DNA of 64,000 nt from Microdochium bolleyi (lineage: Eukaryota > Ascomycota > Sordariomycetes > Xylariales > Microdochiaceae), in the NCBI GenBank assembly GCA_001566295.1, contig KQ964245.1:1183524-1247523 (forward strand), written 5' to 3'. The notes under the pieces were generated by a model that saw only the letters and a list, made by a program, of their open reading frames with translations, was not told the DNA's origin and ran no database searches. A program made the position numbers and the translations under genes. The first letter of the stretch is position 1. Every line of letters starts with the position of its first letter. Shown here in pieces: positions 1-12,795 of the stretch.

Positions 1-3000
1 ATGAGCGACTTGGCCAACACGGGTGCCATCGCACGGGTCCCTTACCAGGTATTGGGAAATCCCTCTGTCAGTGAGCAAGGTCTAACTAGCCAGCATCGAT
101 CCGACACGTCAAAGCCGCGCACGCCACAGCGGGCGGCCCTTGAGTCGCACCTTGTGTCGCCTCCGAAGCCTTCTCGGCCAACCCCTGCTAGTACTTTTGT
201 CTGCCATGCCCTGGATCTGGAACCCGGCAGCGGTCGCGTGTGCACTCCAATCAACGCCGCGCAATGTTGAGTTTCCTGACTCGCAGGTTATGGACCCCAC
301 CACTGGAGTTTCCGGAGTGCTTGCTGGCCGCAGCCTTGAAGCGTTGCCAATCCGTTGTCCGCGGGAGCCAACACGAAGTGCCACGAATGTCAGGAAATCA
401 GCTGGAGCAGCGGCTGTCAACCATACAGTAATTTGCGAGACAAACCCCCGAGCCCTGTCCAGTCTCCATGGGGTTCGCCCGGTCCTCGGCAGCCACAGCT
501 CAGCATTGGACGACTCGATGTGGATTCGACTGTGCTCACTGGCGATTGGACCGGACGACCTTGTGAATGAACCACCAGGGCGTTCCCAAAAGTGTGAGTA
601 CAGAGTATCTATGCAGATCCGGCCCGTTTGAGAAGTGCTTACTCCAGAGGCACCTGAACCCCAAGCCCTGCATAGGCGACTACACCAGACTGCACACCCA
701 ACCGTGATCTGGGGGCGTGGAATCATTCGGAAGCGACGCCCACCGGACGATCTCATGTCAGTCCTCACTGCTGCGTCTAGAGGCTCCGAGATTAGCATGT
801 GTGCGACGACAAGAGGCAGCGACTGTCGGTGTGTCACAAACGAGATTCACACGTTTGCAGGGCTCTTCAGAGCTGCGGATACCTGGTGACCCGATAGCCA
901 TACACACAATGGCCTCTAGAGCATCAAATTTCAGCGATCTCGAGGACAATAGGAGAGTGGCGAGCACACCCGGAACCTTGGGCACCCCTGCAGAACTCTG
1001 CATCATGACGGAGTACCACGTAGGTATGAGGCTTTACTACTTTGACCTGGTCGTGCTGAGTGCAGGATGCATCCATTCAAGCCTGACTTGGCTGGCTTCT
1101 TGTGAGCGTGACCTCGACGTACAAGTCGGTCGATACCAACGACACATGATGACTCGTGACAAGTGCCATGTTACTGCCTGCTTCGTTCTCCTGCCAGTGT
1201 TCCACAGCTGCGCCATTGATGGCTCTTACCAAAGCTATTCGGACTCGTCGCACTGGAGCACGAAACATAACGAGGCGGCGACAGGCAGATCCTCTTTTGC
1301 GCGAAGGCGGACAGCTACATGACAATCACATCGGAGTATCTCACATTACGCCCTACAGTTGCTCTCGCTGAGGCGCGCTCGTGATCCCGGCACTTACCTC
1401 ACGAGCCTCGGCGACATTTTGACAATGCTAGCGCCGATGTGACGATACTGTGTATGAACTCAAAAGACACCCGCGACGGTGGGCTCCCGGTTTGAATCCG
1501 AGCTCCCCAAGCCTCTGGACAACCATGGCGTCCTCCAATCTTGTGGCACCACTGCCGCACACCGAGCTCGGCCCATTCCGCCGTCGCATGCCGTTGTTAT
1601 TCCTTAAGAAACGGGATGAGCCAATTCAGAACTAACATGCGAGAGCCTACGCAGAAGTGTTCATCGTTCGGGGCATTTAGACGATCTGGAAGCTGAACCT
1701 CCGCTTGTCAGCACTGACATCGAATCAAGCTCGGGTGACCTCTGTTCCCAGGCAGTCTGCGGAGGAACCGCCGGATCCCGGTCCCCTTTGAGCTAGTGGA
1801 GGGTGCGCCACGGCGGAGGAAGCCGTCATCTGGCGAGTACACAGACGACGACTACACAGTATGTTCGTACTCCGCTCAGCGAACCTCAGCGTGACCAGAA
1901 TGTTTCGGCAACCAATATCGGAAGTCAGTGCGTTCCGAACGCCATCGCCTTCTGCCTGTAGGGGCCATATGGCGAATCGCTACGCAGCAACAAGCACTTT
2001 TCAGCTTCTGGTGGGCGTTTTCGGCCGCGATGGTACGTTTGCAGCTTCTGTTGCCGGCGACGCCGTCCATGGATCGAACCGGCCCATGTCAGTATTGCCG
2101 AATTGGGGCATCAAGGAAATTATACCCATGGCCCGCAAGCCGGAACCGACGTTTCAATATACATGGATTGGGGTGGAGGTGGCGGCCAGGGGGGTCTTCT
2201 GTACTCGATATACGGGGCACTCTCCAAGCCGGCCTGTGTGACCGGTTTCAACACGCGTTATCAGCCAGGTATTCGGCACACGGAGAATTCGCCAAGCTGA
2301 CTGGATCTCCAAGCCACGGAAGAACGGTCAAGTCCATCAAAGCAACCCCTGAAGAAAAGAGGGCCACTTCGGCAAGGGCTATTTCAGATTGAACATTCAT
2401 GGTACCAGGCGGACAACTGAGAGTAATCTCACACTCAGGATGTGCTGGCTTCCTGGAGCTTCGGTCGGCGCAGACATCCGAGCATGTCTGTGGAGCGCAC
2501 ACCGCAGGAGAGCGCTCTTCCGAGAGGCAACAGGCAAGTTTTGAGGGTGGTGGGCACGCCAGGGACAGCAGACGGGCATGCCCGCGTGTGCCTAAAGTAT
2601 ACATGCATGCATGGTGCCCGGGAGGGCGCATGGGTTGTGACACGATGCAACGAGTCCCTTGAGCTTCGCGGACCTTTGGTCCTGCTCAACTTTGCTGCAG
2701 ACAATACCGGATGCGTGGTTGGCTTGAGCACTTCCGAACGTTGACTTGGGCGAGGCACAGACTGGCGAGTGGCACAACGAGGCAACATACCAGTTGACAA
2801 GAGAAAGTATGTACGTAATCCAGACCGAACAGGAGCGACACCCCGGCCACGGCCTAGGGAACCCCTGAACCATGCGACAACCCAAATATGTGCCGGACGC
2901 TCCGCTTCCCGAGCGACCTTCCGGGTCTGGATCTTGCTCTTATTTGCTGCACTTGCTGATCCCACAATCCATCCAAGTTTATTAGTCCGGCGACCACTTT

Positions 3001-3964
3001 CTCGTCTGTTTTCCCATCGATTTGCCGAGCAGGGGGGTTTTCCGGGATCTACAGTCTCTAGACAAGAGGTGCCCAGAGCTAATAGCCTGGCGGCATTGGC
3101 GGCGAGAGGACGCGCACGCGCGCGCGCTCACCAGGCCGTCAATCGCTCGACGGCCGTACGCGCCGCGGGTTTGTACCCGGGGACGGGCACGTACGCAACA
3201 CACTGATGGATGGCACGGCACACGTAAGCCTCCGGCCAGCGACCGAAGGTTTCTCCCCGACGTCCAAATTCTGCGGCAGTTCATCACGAGAGGTGCGCCA
3301 AGCCAGGCTCCCCCCTGATCAGCAGCCGCCGGGCTCGTCCCGTGTGTGCCGGCATAGATGATTCCGAAGAGCTGGCTGGTCGGAAAACAACTCCAGCGTT
3401 GATATTGCTCGCGCTGGTTTCCTATGTGAACTTGGTACGTCGGGTGTTCTGCCTGGCGTTGCATACCTCAGGGGCATATAGCCACATGGGCAGCGGGAGC
3501 TAGTGTAGGGCCTTGTCACCAGGACCCCCTGAGGGATGTAACGTGGCTGTCTGGCTGCTTACTGCTGTTGTCGATTGCTGCGGAGGAGGCTCAAACTGTG
3601 CCAACATCTGGGGAGACAGCCCAGAAAGCAGACAGAGCATGGCGCAACAAATACTACCGTGTCAGCCGGCCCCGTGGACCCCCTACAGGTCTAGCTAGCA
3701 TGCCGAAACCAGGAAAGTCGTTCATGGGAGAGTTCCTTCCTTCTCTGGGGGATGGCTGGTGCTACCGTAGCAGTAGATTATACGCCCGGCCAGGCACCCG
3801 GCGATGGACGGCCGGGCCTTTCTTCTCTCTTTCTTTCTTTAGTCCTTCGGTTCACTTCCGTACTGTGAAGGTCAAAGCCTGGGAGCAAGGCACGCGGGGA
3901 TACCCGTTCAGATGAACCCTGCTGTTTTAGCAGCACCGGTAGTTGGGAAGCGAGAGCGAGGGAA

Positions 3965-3978
3965 GGGGGGGGGGGGGG
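3965..3978. repeat. Poly-G tract (14 G)
   Basis: An uninterrupted run of 14 G followed by a further A-broken G run. It is a simple mononucleotide repeat that could form a G-quadruplex on the plus strand. It lies about 1.1 kb downstream of the hydrolase stop codon. No function can be assigned. Confidence 0.9.
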
Positions 3979-4465
3979 AGGGGGAAGCACGCTTATTTTT
4001 TTATCGTAAGCAGTGACAAAGGCTGGTTCGGTCTCAGGGACGCGTGAGGCAGGAAGTCGCCGCTCCATGTGTTGACGGGTCGATTCTCTATCTTTGTTGA
4101 TGCGAATTGTGAGGTTGTTCGTTACATTACGGCGCGGCGCGTTATGGCAACTCGTCACAGGATCGAGCCTGGTGCTGTGTCCAGAGCGGTTTCGAACAGT
4201 GTACCTGCCAACGAAACGGATGTGTTGAAAGTAAATAAATAAATTTGACAGCGTGATCATCGCCGTGGAGCAAAGTGTTCGAGTGCGAAGATATTCGATT
4301 CAAGCGGGCGAGTGGGTGTAGAACGTTGGCGGCGGTCACGGCTGGAGGCTTCAGCACCTCTTCTTTCGCCATTGTCAGAAAGACAGGAAATACATGGCAT
4401 GCAATGGGCAGTTGTGTGGAAGTGATGGGGACTCGGGTACGTGAAAATCCATCTGAAATGCAGGA

Positions 4466-4490
4466 CAGACAGACACACACACACACACAC
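4466..4490. repeat. (CA)n microsatellite
   Basis: A GACA-type start runs into about ten CA dinucleotides. It is a plain dinucleotide microsatellite in non-coding sequence. Confidence 0.9.
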
Positions 4491-5075
4491 TTACCGCGTC
4501 CCTCGCGCACAAACGACCGAGCGGGAGGCTCTGGTCCAGCTGGCGTGGCGGAGGTCTGTGTAATGTGGTACACGAGAAGGGACGACGACCGTGCGGCCAT
4601 CGTCGAGGAGGGTACGAGTCCTCAGGCGGACGATGTGGCCGGGCAGACGTATTTACACTTACGAATCTGCCTCCCTACACAGGTTGATAGGCAGCAGCGC
4701 TGTACTATTAAGCGTGTAAGTGCTGCGTTCGGCACGACGAGCTAGAAGACGCAAGTAAGCAGAGTGCCGCGTCCCTCATGGTCCGGACCCAAGCGGTCGG
4801 GGTTTTCTCAGGCCCTGGACAAAGGACGCGGCTGTTCGCCTCGTGGTCAGGGTTCTTGTGTGAAAACAGGTAGGGAAAGTAAAGTGAGAGAGTGGTTGAG
4901 TATGTGAAAGGGTGGCAGGACCTTCAGTGTGAACGGGGCTTTCTATCATTAAGCAGAGATAAGATATCGAGCTCCTATGAGGCTAGTCTAACTGTGGTGT
5001 ATGTATTCAAATGTTTGACATGGATATGCTATGCATGTCAGCTGGGGATTCCTTCACCCCATACATGTACAACGT

Positions 5076-7405
5076 TTAGTCATCGTGGTCATGAGTGCCC
5101 GTAAGAGGCCCGGCGAGCCCTTGCATCCTCCGACCCAGCAGGTCGTCGGAGCTGTTCAGGCGGATGATACTCTTGGACTTCTGCACCTGCTTCTTGCGCT
5201 GCTTCGCCGGCAGCGGCGACGGGCTTGCTGTCCCGTTAACACCGCCGTTCGTAGGAGAGCCGCGGCCTTGCTGGTTACTCCCATCCATCGGCACGGGTGA
5301 CGATCCGGCGGCGAGACCGCTGTCCTTCGCCTTGCCCTCGTCGCTAATGGTCCGTCCCCGCGTGCGGGTCATGTTGATCTCAAGACCGCCCTCGTCGCCG
5401 CTGCTTTCCACGCGCCGGTGGTGTCTTTGCTGCTGTTGCTGCTGTTGTGGGCTTGCAGATGTCTGGAAGTCCCTCGCCTGCTGCTCGCGTAGAGATCTCG
5501 CGTCCGCCGTATCGAGCATGTCCACAGCTCGGTGTGCACAGCGGTCGATAAGCTTCCACGCAGGCGGGTACAGCGAGGGGAACTGGATGAAGCCGTGGCT
5601 GATGCCTGGAATAAGCTCGACCTCGCAGATGTCCTTGTCGTCAAAGTCGTCCAGCAAGGTCGGGTCGCGGCCGTCGACGCGCTGGGAGTGCAGCGCGCGC
5701 TTAACCCTGCGGAGTCTGCCGGCAAAGATGACCGTGTCGTCCACCAGCGGGTCGCGCTCGCCGGTGCAGAAGTATGTCTTGGGGAAGAGCTGGAGGAGTG
5801 CGTCCGGGGCAAGGATTGGCGAGAGAAGGTAGTCCTGTGAGAAGTCTGGGCGGTTATGCGGGCCAATGTAGAGGATGATCATGGCGCGCATCATCTCGGG
5901 GGTGAGTACGCGATCATTGAAGTAGGACAGCATGGACGACATGGCTAGGCGAGTGCGAAGCGGTTCAGGCTGGTGAGACAGGGACTTCCTCCGCGTGATC
6001 GGGCTCGCAGGCTTTCCTTCTGTCCAGTCCTGGGGGTTGGCATGGGAGTACTTGGGCTGTGCGGAGACGAGACCCGTCTCATCCTCTACTGCTGGCTTTC
6101 CCTCGGCGTCCACGCTGGTGTTCAGCGTGGGTGGGGGCGCTGGACTGTCGTCGTCCTCGTCATCAGAGTGATGCGGTGTTCCAGCGATGTCGCTATACTG
6201 CATCGTCTTGCGCCGGATGTAGTTCTTATTGGTGACTTTTGTCTTGCGGTCCTTGACGAGCGCCATCTGCTCGTCGGACATCCAGTTACCGATGTTCATG
6301 TCCAGAGCAGGATACAGCAGCATCAGACCATCTGGTATAGACAATGGAGGCTCGCCGGATGCAGTGCCACGACTGCTGATGGCGCTCTCAATGATCATCA
6401 GCGTCATGGCTGTCGCAATGTTGCCGCCGGCACTGTCGCCGGCGATGACGATCTTGGGTGCCTCGCGGCCTGACATGCCAATACAGCGTCCTCGGCTGCG
6501 CACGATGGTTGTGTAGACATCGAAGCACTCGTTGAGAGCGTACGGGAACGGGAACTCGGGGGCCTTCTTGTAGTCTAGACTTAGAACCGGTAGCCCAGTC
6601 CTGCCAGCCCACGCAAACAGCTTGTCGTCGTTGCACCGCGGGTCCATCGCGACGAATCCGCCACCGGGGATGTCAAGGATCATCTTGTTGATGTGGGCGA
6701 GGTCGGCTATCGGTCCATCGTAGTAGAGCCATGCCGAAACAGGCTCTTTGTAGTCACTCGTGCTGGGCCTGGAGATGCGGATAGCACGGGGCGGCCAGCG
6801 GGTGAAGCGCGGGCGGAGCAGGTTCTGGAAGAAGGATAGATACGGCGAGGTGCTACCCTTATTCCAGCTGACGCGGAGGTGGTCGACGGTGATCATGCCA
6901 CGGACCTTGCGGACCTTGTTGTCGGCCTTCTCGGCGGCGATGAGGTAGTAGACGGTGAAGAAGATGCTAGCAAAGTCGCGGAGCCACTTCTTGCGGATCT
7001 TCATGGCGGTCCAGAAGCCAGCGTCGAGGGCGGTGAGGATCCAGGTGGCGCGGAAGTACTTTGTGTCGTACATGTTGGCCATGGGCTCGGGGCTAGCGAG
7101 GCCGACGATGGTGCTGAAGTTGCGGGTGGCGTAGAGGTAGACCATGGTGAGGACGACGATCTGCCAGCCGGTGAAGACCTTGGAGGAGGCCTTGGAGAGG
7201 CGGCGTATGAGGGGCGGGCCATGGCGAGGACCTCTGTTCGTGTTGTGGTTAGCTTTGCTCGCTCGACTGTAACTTGATCATTGTGTCCGAAATGTCCGAG
7301 TTGTCCGACTCACTTCATCAAGTAGGCGGACCAAAAGGCCAAGACGGCGAGGACCTGTAGCCTGCGCGACTTGACCGAGGGCCGACCCAGGACGTGATCC
7401 AACAT
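5076..7405 (-). CDS. HSL-type alpha/beta hydrolase (lipase/esterase)
   Basis: Two exons on the minus strand (7405-7314 and 7233-5076) give 749 aa. The intron starts GTGAGT, has a GCTAAC branch site and ends CAG. The start was chosen because exon 1 (30 codons plus 2 nt) joins exon 2 in frame and restores an otherwise headless N-terminus. The N-terminal region (roughly residues 10-130) has hydrophobic stretches suggesting membrane association. The hydrolase core carries a PGGGF oxyanion motif at about 220-224, the nucleophile elbow GDSAGG with Ser about 298, an acid in GERDPLVDD (Asp about 525) and the catalytic His in SHGF (about 577), as in the hormone-sensitive lipase family (PF07859). An acidic, Ser/Pro-rich insert (about 385-460) and a polyQ, Ser-rich C-terminal tail look disordered. 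The usual HGGG is PGGG here. The likely role is lipid or ester hydrolysis at a membrane; the substrate is unknown. Confidence 0.88.
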
Positions 7406-8979
7406 GGCAGCGGTGGGTAGGTATCTCTCTGCAGCAAGTTGGCAAGGCCGGTGAGCTGGTCAAGGTCCGAGGAGGTCGCAGTCTGACAGGCTAAGAGTGG
7501 CACGACGTTGGTCCTCGATGGTGGCGCATGGCTCGTGAAGGCGGCTGTGGTGTGTCGGCTACGGCGTGCAGAGTACAGATGCAGTCTTGAACGTGAGACG
7601 GCGAGCGAGCTCGACTACAGGCGCCGGGAAAATAGGAGACGAGGTTGGAAGTGCCACGAAGGACAAAGGTGGATATTGCTAGGTGACCGGGCTCAGTGGA
7701 GATGCGCCATCACGAGTCGAGTCCCGGGCGGCGTGGTCGGCGAGGCAGGTGTCAAACGTGTCAGGGACCGGACGCCGAGTCTCGCTTGGGCGCCTGCTAT
7801 CGATTGTCACAGCGGCGATGGCCCTTGTTGCAGAGAGACCTAGCGGCGATGTCTGGGCATGCGCACGAGTGATGGGAAGAGCCGGTCCGGTCGCGGGTTG
7901 GATTGGACTGGACTGGACTGCAGCCTTTCACATGCCAGCACGCACGCAGCAATCGTCATCGCCCGCTCCCCTCCGGACGCTTGCGCTTGGGGATGGTCAC
8001 CCGCCTGCCACAGCATCCCACGCTAGAGCCTCCGCAGCAGCTGCCCCGGTTTTCCGCTCTTCCCTGCCCCTTCCTGGGCCTTCCTTCCTTCCCCACGGGC
8101 ACGCAAAGCCGGCGCTCGTTTTTGGCTTGTGATGATTGTTCGAGGGGCTCTGCGTCTCCGGGCGCGGTGTCACCTCGCCAGCGCACACAAGCCGCATCCT
8201 GTCCCCGCGCCATATGCACATGCTCATTCATGTCCCTGCATCTCCCTGACACGTGCCCGCCACTCCCCACGGACCCTTCCCTCGCACACAGACACAGCGC
8301 CCTCTTCGTCGGCACGTCCGGGAGACCCTCTCGGTTTCCGGTCCCGTGGTAGCTGGCAACCAGTCAACCCAGCCACCCGAGGCTACCCTACACAACTGCA
8401 AAATGCTTGCTTGGACCTTCTGGCCGTCTGCGAGCACCTGACACGGCCAGGCAGCCCGCCCCTTGTTCGGTTCCAGCCGGCTTTTGTCAACGCTGTCACT
8501 CACAGTACGGTAGCCAGGTCTCGGCTAGAAGACCTCTGCAGGAATGACAAGCCTCTCACCCCGCTTTGGTGCATCCGTAGTTGAAGATTAACCACCACCC
8601 CACAACCGAGGGAGTAGCCATCGTCCGTTCTCCCACTGTTGCGGGACAATATTGTTTCAAATCCAAGGTGAATGATGGTTGCCTTTTCCCGGCACTTGTT
8701 CCCTGTGCGGCAAGCTCCCCCAGCTCCACATCTGTGACGGCGTCGAGGAACGCGGCTCTCCATGTGAAGATCAAGGCACGAGGCAGGGAGAAGTTTGTTG
8801 TTGCAAACCTTGGGGGCTTATATATCATGAAGGACACAGCAATACTTTTCTCTAGACATACTCAAAAGGCTTCGACAGCACCAAAGAAACGCCAGGCAAT
8901 GCTCAACGACTCCCATGTCATCATTATACCAGGCACTCACCCACACACGAGTTCATCCACGGACACGTGAGCGACAGCA
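7406..8979. other. Intergenic: hydrolase promoter and ARG8 3' side
   Basis: No gene seen. It holds the upstream region of the minus-strand hydrolase and the downstream region of ARG8. On the minus strand a tandem CAGTC repeat (about three units, near 7900-7920) lies about 500 bp upstream of the hydrolase start. The rest is C-rich, with many CACA-type stretches typical of fungal promoters. Confidence 0.6.
7899..7920 (-). repeat. Short tandem CAGTC repeat
   Basis: On the plus strand the unit GGACT is repeated three times in a row after two GATTG-like units. On the coding strand of the downstream hydrolase this reads as tandem CAGTC. A similar repeat in the same sense lies upstream of the CXC gene near 62350. 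Confidence 0.7.
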
Positions 8980-10539
8980 TCACCGAGTAGCCTCAATGGC
9001 CTGCTCCAGCACCGCCAGGCCCTGTGCAATCTCCTCCTCCGTGATCGTCAACGGCGGGACGAAGCGCAGCGTGTTGGTCCCGCAGGTAATCACCAGCAGG
9101 CCCCTCTCGCGCGCAGCCTGGACGATCGGCGTCGGGTCCTGAGTGAGCTGCAGGCCCAGGATCAGACCTTTGCCGCGGATCTCGCTGACCAGCTCCGGGT
9201 ATCGTGCCTGGAGCTCCTCGAACTTGGCCCGGAACAGCTTCTCCTTGGCCAGGACCTCGCTCTGCAGGCCCTCGTCCGACAGCCGGGACACGGTGTAGTG
9301 CGCGAGCCGGCACGCGAGCGGGTTGCCGCCAAACGTGGTCCCGTGGTCACCGACCATCATGGCCTCGCTGACGGTGCCGTTGATCACCGCCGCGCCAATT
9401 GGGAACCCGTTGCCCAGCGCCTTGGCCGTGGTAATGACGTCCGGGTGCGCCTCGGCAGGTAGGTGGCTGTGCGCCCAGAAGGTACCCGTGCGCGACATGC
9501 CGCACTGGATCTCGTCGTAGATGAGCACCGCGCCGACCTCGCGGCACCGCTTGGCCAGGGCGGTCAGGAACTCGTCCGTCGCGACGTTGACGCCGCCCTC
9601 GCCCTGGATCGGCTCGATGATCACGCCGCATGTGCTCTCCGTGACCAGCTCGTTTAGGGCAGAGACGTCGTTGTACGTGCCGTACTTGAACCCGGGCAGC
9701 ATCGGGGAGAAGGGCTTCTGGTATTTGGGGTTCGGCGTGGCGGACAGCGAGCCCATTGTTCGGCCGTGGAAGGAGCCCTGGAACGAGACGATCTCGTGCT
9801 TGCCGCCCTCATCGCCGCCGCGGAGCTTGCCGACCTTGCGCGCGAACTTTATGGCGGCCTCGTTGGCCTCGGAACCCGAGTTGCACACAAAGACCGTCGC
9901 GGCGTCGTGCATGCCCCCTGTCTCGCGCGTCTTCTCGACGAGCAGCTTCGACAGCGCGCCCGTCCAGGGGTTGTAGTATAAATTCGAGGCGTGCATGAGC
10001 GTGGTGGACTGACAGAGGCAGGCATGAACGTTAGCGTGAATGATCTCCATACGATATTGTCATGTTATCGCCGGAGCCTGCCAACTAAGGGGAAGTGGCA
10101 GGACAAAGACTTCACGTACCTGATCCGCCAGGATCCTCGCAACGCCCGGGTCGCAGTGCCCCAGCCCGTTGACCGCAATACCGGACGTGAAGTCGAGGTA
10201 CTTCCTGTTCTCGAGATCCCACAGGTGCGACCCCTCGCCGCGAACAAACACGGGGCTGGGCCGCGCGTAGGTCGCCAGCATGTACCTGGCGTGGTCGCGC
10301 ACCATGGCCGCGCTCGCCGAATCCTCGGCCGGGTCCGGGTTCGGCAGCGAGGCCTCGCGCGCGATGGCGTCCTGGGCGGACTGCGACAGGCTGCTGGACG
10401 TCGACGTCGTCGAGGCAGCGGCCGTGGCCTGGGATGAAAGTGTTCGGATAGATGTGGTCGCGGTCGTCTTTACGGGCGTGGCTGTCGCTTTGCGGGCAAA
10501 GGCCGCAACAGCTCGCTGGGTCGGGGCTCGGAACGCCAT
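8980..10539 (-). CDS. ARG8: Acetylornithine aminotransferase, mitochondrial
   Basis: Two exons (10539-10120 and 10008-8980) give 482 aa. The intron starts GTACGT and ends GTCAG, and joins at a codon boundary. The start ATG has context ACCATGG. This PLP class III enzyme transfers the amino group of glutamate to N-acetylglutamate semialdehyde, giving N2-acetylornithine in mitochondrial arginine synthesis. The first 45 or so residues are rich in Ala, Thr, Ser and Arg with almost no acids, a typical matrix-targeting presequence. The fold motifs follow: the glycine/serine PLP-phosphate motif (NSGSEANE, about 183-190), the Asp that holds the pyridine nitrogen in YDEIQ (about 305), and the Schiff-base Lys in TTAKALGNGFPIGA (about 336). 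Length matches fungal orthologues with a presequence. A perfect TGACTCA lies 142 bp upstream. Ornithine aminotransferase is a relative, but the N-terminus and core motifs favour ARG8. Confidence 0.95.
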
Positions 10540-11316
10540 GGTCGATGATGGGTGGAGGGAAACTGCAAATGCCAAAGCAATTGAACAAGGAGATGGGGAA
10601 CGAGGTGCTCTTTTGAAATGCAGCCGAAACAAAGACTGGCGTGCTGGTTTCCTTACACCGACTCCAGCTGCATTGAACGTTGACTCAGAGGAGGATGGTC
10701 TTCAGTGCTCCGCGATGAGTCCCAATTGACCCCACGAGGCGAGCGATTATCGATAGAAATTGCTCCAAGTTTTTCCCTTCAAGCACCGATGTCGGGGGTT
10801 GTCGTTCGACAAAGGACCCACTTATTTCATACTTCTGCGCCAGCCGCGCTTTTCGGGGATCATGAGGATGACATCTGTTGTCACGAAGTCAACAAAAAGA
10901 GTCATCCTAAGTTGGATGAGGTGGGCATGCTTTGTCAAATGAAACCACGGCCCCTGCGAATATCTCGAATCGTGACTGCATCATAGACTTCCCCAGCCGA
11001 TATTACAGGCTGAAGTTCACACAGTAGCTCCACTAAATCTGACGCAAATGTAAAGAGTAAAACATCTATGATATCTTCCTAGACTACCGGTACAGGTAGG
11101 CATATGAATATCAAACGCCCTAACACCATATCGCAATGCCATACCAGCAAAATGCCAGCTATGAGAAAGTGTGCAAGGCTAACCGAATTCGAGCCGACGC
11201 TCCCGAAAGCAACTCGTCGTGCTCGCAGAAAAAGCTAAACAAAAAATAGAACCAACACTGTAATGCTTAGAAGCGGCAATGCATGTGGCTGCTGGAAAGC
11301 TGGTGCACAGGCCACC
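10540..11316. other. Intergenic: ARG8 promoter and transporter 3' side
   Basis: This separates two minus-strand genes. It contains the ARG8 upstream region, with the TGACTCA site listed separately, and the 3' flank of the amino-acid transporter. No coding sequence seen. Confidence 0.7.
10681..10687 (-). promoter_or_regulatory. CPC1/Gcn4-type TGACTCA site
   Basis: A perfect TGA(C/G)TCA element sits 142 bp upstream of the ARG8 start codon. This is the binding sequence of the bZIP activator Gcn4 and its filamentous-fungal counterpart CPC1/CpcA, which raise arginine-pathway genes during amino-acid starvation. The site is seen directly; its use is inferred from family knowledge. Confidence 0.7.
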
Positions 11317-12795
11317 TTACTCGAAGGGGGCACATGTGAAAGCACCGCGAACCTTGCCCGCCTGGTACGACAGGATCTGTGAACAGAGGTTAGTAATTTC
11401 TCATAGGAGACAATCGCAGTGTGGACTTACAATATCGTCAATGGCAGAGTAGGTACCGCCAACCAGCACGACCACACCGATGATGAAGATGATCAGGTTC
11501 GCGACGGACTTCAACAGGTTCTTCTTCTCAAAGATGGAGCCCTCGCGGATGAGCATGAACCACATGATGGCCGGGAAGTAGAAGGTGAAGCCGGAGATGA
11601 AGAGAGCGGAGCTGATTGAGAGCAGGTCCGAGAAGAAAGGAATGGCTTCCGCAATGATCCACGCGATGATGGTGATGAAGGTGACGAGGGCGATCCAGGT
11701 AATCCAGCCCTTCTTGGTGTTGATGAAACGAACGACCGAGTTCTTGTAGACACGTCCGTGGATATAGCGACCAACGACCGTGGTGTTGATGGAGCCGGAG
11801 ATGAAGATGACGGGGAGGGCAACGCCGAAAGCGACCTTGGAGATCAGGGGCCCGGCCGACAACAAGGCAGGAGACTTGACACCCTGGCCGACGAAGGTGT
11901 AGATGAGAGCACCGGTCAAGGTGTAAATGATGATCTCAACGATACCCAGGACCCAGATAGACTTGACATAGTCCTTGGGGGTGTGCATCTCATCCATGAA
12001 CGAAAACTGGCAGACGGCGAAGCTGTACGCGAAGACGATGTTGGTGATGGCAACAAAGGCCTTCGAGAAAGTAAGGTCTTCCACGGGCCAGGCGGACCAA
12101 GGAACAGACGCAACAACATCAGCCGCATGCTCACCACGGGTGATGCCGGTGGCAATCATGGTGATGAGGATCGCGGCGATGATCGAGACGAAGTCGACAT
12201 AGCCCAGGATGGCCACCTCGGCGAACGAAGGAGGAATGGCCACGAGGAGGAGGATGATCGCGGAAACGACTCCAAAGACGAGAGAGCAGGCGCCGTTGCC
12301 CGTGATGTTGAGGAAAGCAATAGTACCAGTCAAGCAGTGGCTTCCAACCAGGAAGGTGAGCTGGAGCACAAACATGACAGAGACGACCTCGTAGCCGACC
12401 TTGCCGAACATCAATTTGCCGGCATCGGCATAGTGGGAGACCTCGGGGAACTTGAGCTTGACTTGGCCGACGACGTAGGAGGTGTAGATTGCGATCAAGC
12501 CAAGGCCGATGGTCAAGATGACACCCGCGACCATGCCCAGCGTGGCAAACGCGGCCGGCATGCTCAGACTGCCGAGAGCGATGGCCTCGACAATAAGAAC
12601 GATGGTGAGACGCTTCCAGCCGAGACGCTTGAAGTGGGCAGTGCCCTGCTGCTCGAGCTGGCTAATCTCACCGACAGCCTCGGTCTTCGCGGAACCCTGG
12701 GAGGAGTGGTTGTCATCCTCCTTGTCGCTGACGACTCCATGAGACGGCCGCTGGGCAGCGTGGATATTCTCCGTGTTGTCGAAGGTAGTAGCCAT
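11317..12795 (-). CDS. AAAP-family amino-acid transporter
   Basis: Two exons (12795-11431 and 11376-11317) give 474 aa. The intron has a GTAAGT donor, an exact TACTAAC branch site and a CACAG acceptor. The last exon adds only 19 residues and the stop. The protein has a hydrophilic, acidic N-terminus of about 75 residues followed by roughly eleven hydrophobic membrane spans. The first span carries the GSLSMP motif typical of amino acid/auxin permease (AAAP, PF01490) carriers. It resembles the fungal neutral amino-acid transporter group that includes Neurospora mtr, and most likely imports neutral or aromatic amino acids at the plasma membrane by proton symport. Specificity cannot be read from sequence. 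It sits downstream of ARG8 in the same orientation but 0.8 kb away, so it is an independent transcription unit. Confidence 0.9.

Larger units (their letters stand above)
1..5075. other. Gene-poor left flank, no supportable CDS
   Basis: Reading frames here are short, overlap on both strands, and resemble no protein family I recognise. Base composition is not visibly AT-rich, so there is no obvious RIP-degraded transposon. Landmarks are a 14-base G run at 3965-3978 and a (CA)10 microsatellite at about 4471-4490. The last few hundred bases lie downstream of the minus-strand hydrolase gene and probably hold its 3' UTR. Confidence 0.6.

Noticed and set aside
1440..1520. Possible tRNA (GGTTTGAATCC B-box-like)
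   Set aside because: No matching A box and no acceptor-stem pairing at the required distances.
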